A stretch of 32,512 bases of DNA. Source: an uncultured Clostridium sp. Lineage in GTDB: Bacteria > Bacillota > Clostridia > TANB77 > CAG-508. The stretch lies in assembly GCA_948465565.1 (NCBI GenBank), contig CAOJXR010000011.1, positions 1-32,512 of the forward strand. The letters are read 5' to 3'. The notes under the pieces are model-generated. The model was not told the origin of the DNA. It saw nothing but the letters and a program-made list of their open reading frames with translations, and made no database searches. How positions within the stretch are numbered: the stretch's first letter is position 1; each line of letters starts with the position of its first letter. A program made the position numbers and the translations under genes. Shown here piece after piece: positions 31,873-32,512 of the stretch.

Positions 31873-31901
31873 ATTATATAACTAAAATACGCATATTGCA
31901 A
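31873..31901 (-). promoter_or_regulatory. Leftward promoter of the divergent pair
   Basis: Minus strand: TTGCAA (31901-31896), 17-base spacer, TATAAT (31878-31873). The spacer is occupied by the left arm (31880-31896) of an inverted repeat. Confidence 0.7.
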
Positions 31902-31936
31902 TACGACATAACTAAGTTACATATATGCGATTAGTT
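31880..31936. repeat. Inverted repeat spanning both divergent promoters (operator)
   Basis: AACTAAAATACGCATAT (31880-31896) and ATATATGCGATTAGTT (31921-31936) are imperfect inverted copies (core CGCATAT/ATATGCG with AACTAA/TTAGTT flanks). Each arm fills the -35/-10 spacer of one promoter. A further related half-site, ATACGACATAACTAAG, lies between. Confidence 0.65.
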
Positions 31937-31945
31937 CAGTATAAT
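31917..31945 (+). promoter_or_regulatory. Rightward promoter of the tandem RHH gene
   Basis: TTACAT (31917-31922), 17-base spacer, TATAAT (31940-31945). The right operator arm lies within the spacer. Start point near 31952, about 35 bases before the ATG. Confidence 0.7.
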
Positions 31946-31984
31946 AATCGTAAAATAGTTGAAACTAGTTCGTATGGAGGTTGA

Positions 31985-32329
31985 ATGATGAAAGCAATAG
32001 AAAGATTATATGAAAAAGATAATTATACAATTCAAAGAAGTATAAGTTTAGAAGATACATTGTATACAAGATTAAAGAAGTTTGTAGAAAAGAAATACGA
32101 TGCTAGTATAAGTGATATTATAAACATATGTATAGAACATTATATAAATAAAAATGAGATAAAATATATTCCGAAAGATAAAGATGAAATAACAATTTAC
32201 AGAAGTGTTATGATAAGAAAAAAGAATTTGGATGTATTAACAAAGATAAATAATAAGACAGGAATATCTACAACAAGATTAATAAATATGGCGATAAAAC
32301 AATTTTTAGATGAATATGACAAGGAATAA
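31985..32329 (+). CDS. Protein with two tandem ribbon-helix-helix domains, likely autorepressor
   Basis: 114 residues. GGAGG lies about eight to eleven bases before the paired ATGATG at 31985-31990 (either may start). Residues 18-55 (QRSISLEDTLYTRLKKFVEK...SDIINICIEHYI) and 72-112 (YRSVMIRKKNLDVLTKIN...TTRLINMAIKQFL) each look like a strand plus two helices, so one chain carries both halves of a normal RHH dimer. The operator arms in its promoter are the obvious target. ATG start, unlike the late genes. Confidence 0.75.
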   Translation: MMKAIERLYEKDNYTIQRSISLEDTLYTRLKKFVEKKYDASISDIINICIEHYINKNEIKYIPKDKDEITIYRSVMIRKKNLDVLTKINNKTGISTTRLINMAIKQFLDEYDKE

Positions 32330-32380
32330 AAATTAATGCAATTTTTAATGCAATACGATTACATTGTGTAATACGTTACA

Positions 32381-32458
32381 GATACGTTAGGGATACATAC
32401 AAAATACTAAAAACGATGTACAGCTTGAGATGACAGCTATAGATACGTTGGAGATACA
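32381..32458. repeat. Direct repeat near the right edge
   Basis: GATACGTTAGGGATACA (32381-32397) and GATACGTTGGAGATACA (32442-32458) differ at two positions. ATACG-type words also occur nearby (AATACGATTACA, AATACGTTACA). The rest of 32330-32512 has no gene. Possible protein binding sites; the window ends too soon to judge. Confidence 0.45.
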
Positions 32459-32512
32459 CTTGAAATAAACGAAAAAACATAGCTAAAATTCAAGCAACGG
32501 CCATCTGCACCA

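Noticed and set aside
32381..32458. Phage attachment site
   Set aside because: Imperfect repeats without an integrase or tRNA overlap in view.

Overview
The window is about 32.5 kb of AT-rich (roughly two thirds A+T) DNA from a siphovirus-type phage or prophage of a low-GC Firmicute. The signs are strong AGGAGG-type ribosome binding sites, TTGACA/TATAAT promoters, an SPP1-like portal, a tape-measure gene and a CHAP endolysin. No integrase, polymerase or primase is visible, so part of the genome lies outside.

Layout. 1-2160: rightward regulatory genes (ribbon-helix-helix protein, small hypothetical, Bro-N/KilAC antirepressor, membrane-anchored protein). 2457-4717: a leftward operon of small hypothetical genes, driven by a promoter at 4905-4933 and apparently countered by an 80-nt antisense RNA in its leader. 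4738-6059: mostly non-coding, with small transcription units, terminators, an attenuator-like leader and two 17-bp repeats. 6060-7288: a winged-helix gene and three small genes. 7395-9296: at least ten tRNA genes plus irregular tRNA-like segments, and a ~580-nt structured RNA that looks like ROOL. 9315-31569: the late operon, in order small-terminase-like protein, TerL (split by a group I intron with an HNH endonuclease), Cys-rich protein, portal, scaffold, capsid, connectors, tail completion/terminator, tail tube, tail chaperones with a -1 frameshift, tape measure, DUF6711-like protein, tail-tip protein, DUF859-like fibre, two holin-like proteins and endolysin. 31597-32329: a divergent gene pair with shared operator arms.

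The main discovery candidate is a second translation-initiation code. All 19 phage genes of the late block except the intron-borne endonuclease, plus the winged-helix gene at 6060, have the codon AGG exactly where ATG should be: 5-10 nt after a good Shine-Dalgarno sequence in nearly every case, with a stop just upstream in frame and no ATG, GTG or TTG nearby. The tRNA array holds at 8121-8194 a tRNA closely resembling bacterial initiator tRNA (mismatched 1:72 pair, A11:U24, three G:C pairs in the anticodon stem), but its anticodon is CCU, which reads AGG. Regulatory genes and the homing endonuclease keep ATG. I infer that the phage supplies its own initiator tRNA and that its late genes depend on it. 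AGG still occurs inside genes as an ordinary Arg codon, so this is initiation-specific and not a global reassignment.

How it may fit together: the promoter at 5748 could transcribe the winged-helix gene, the small genes, tRNA-Thr, the ROOL-like RNA and the CCU initiator tRNA as one unit ending at the terminator at 8233-8256. The winged-helix gene itself starts with AGG and has repeated operator-like sites in front of it, so a feedback loop between initiator tRNA and regulator is possible. This is inference from layout.
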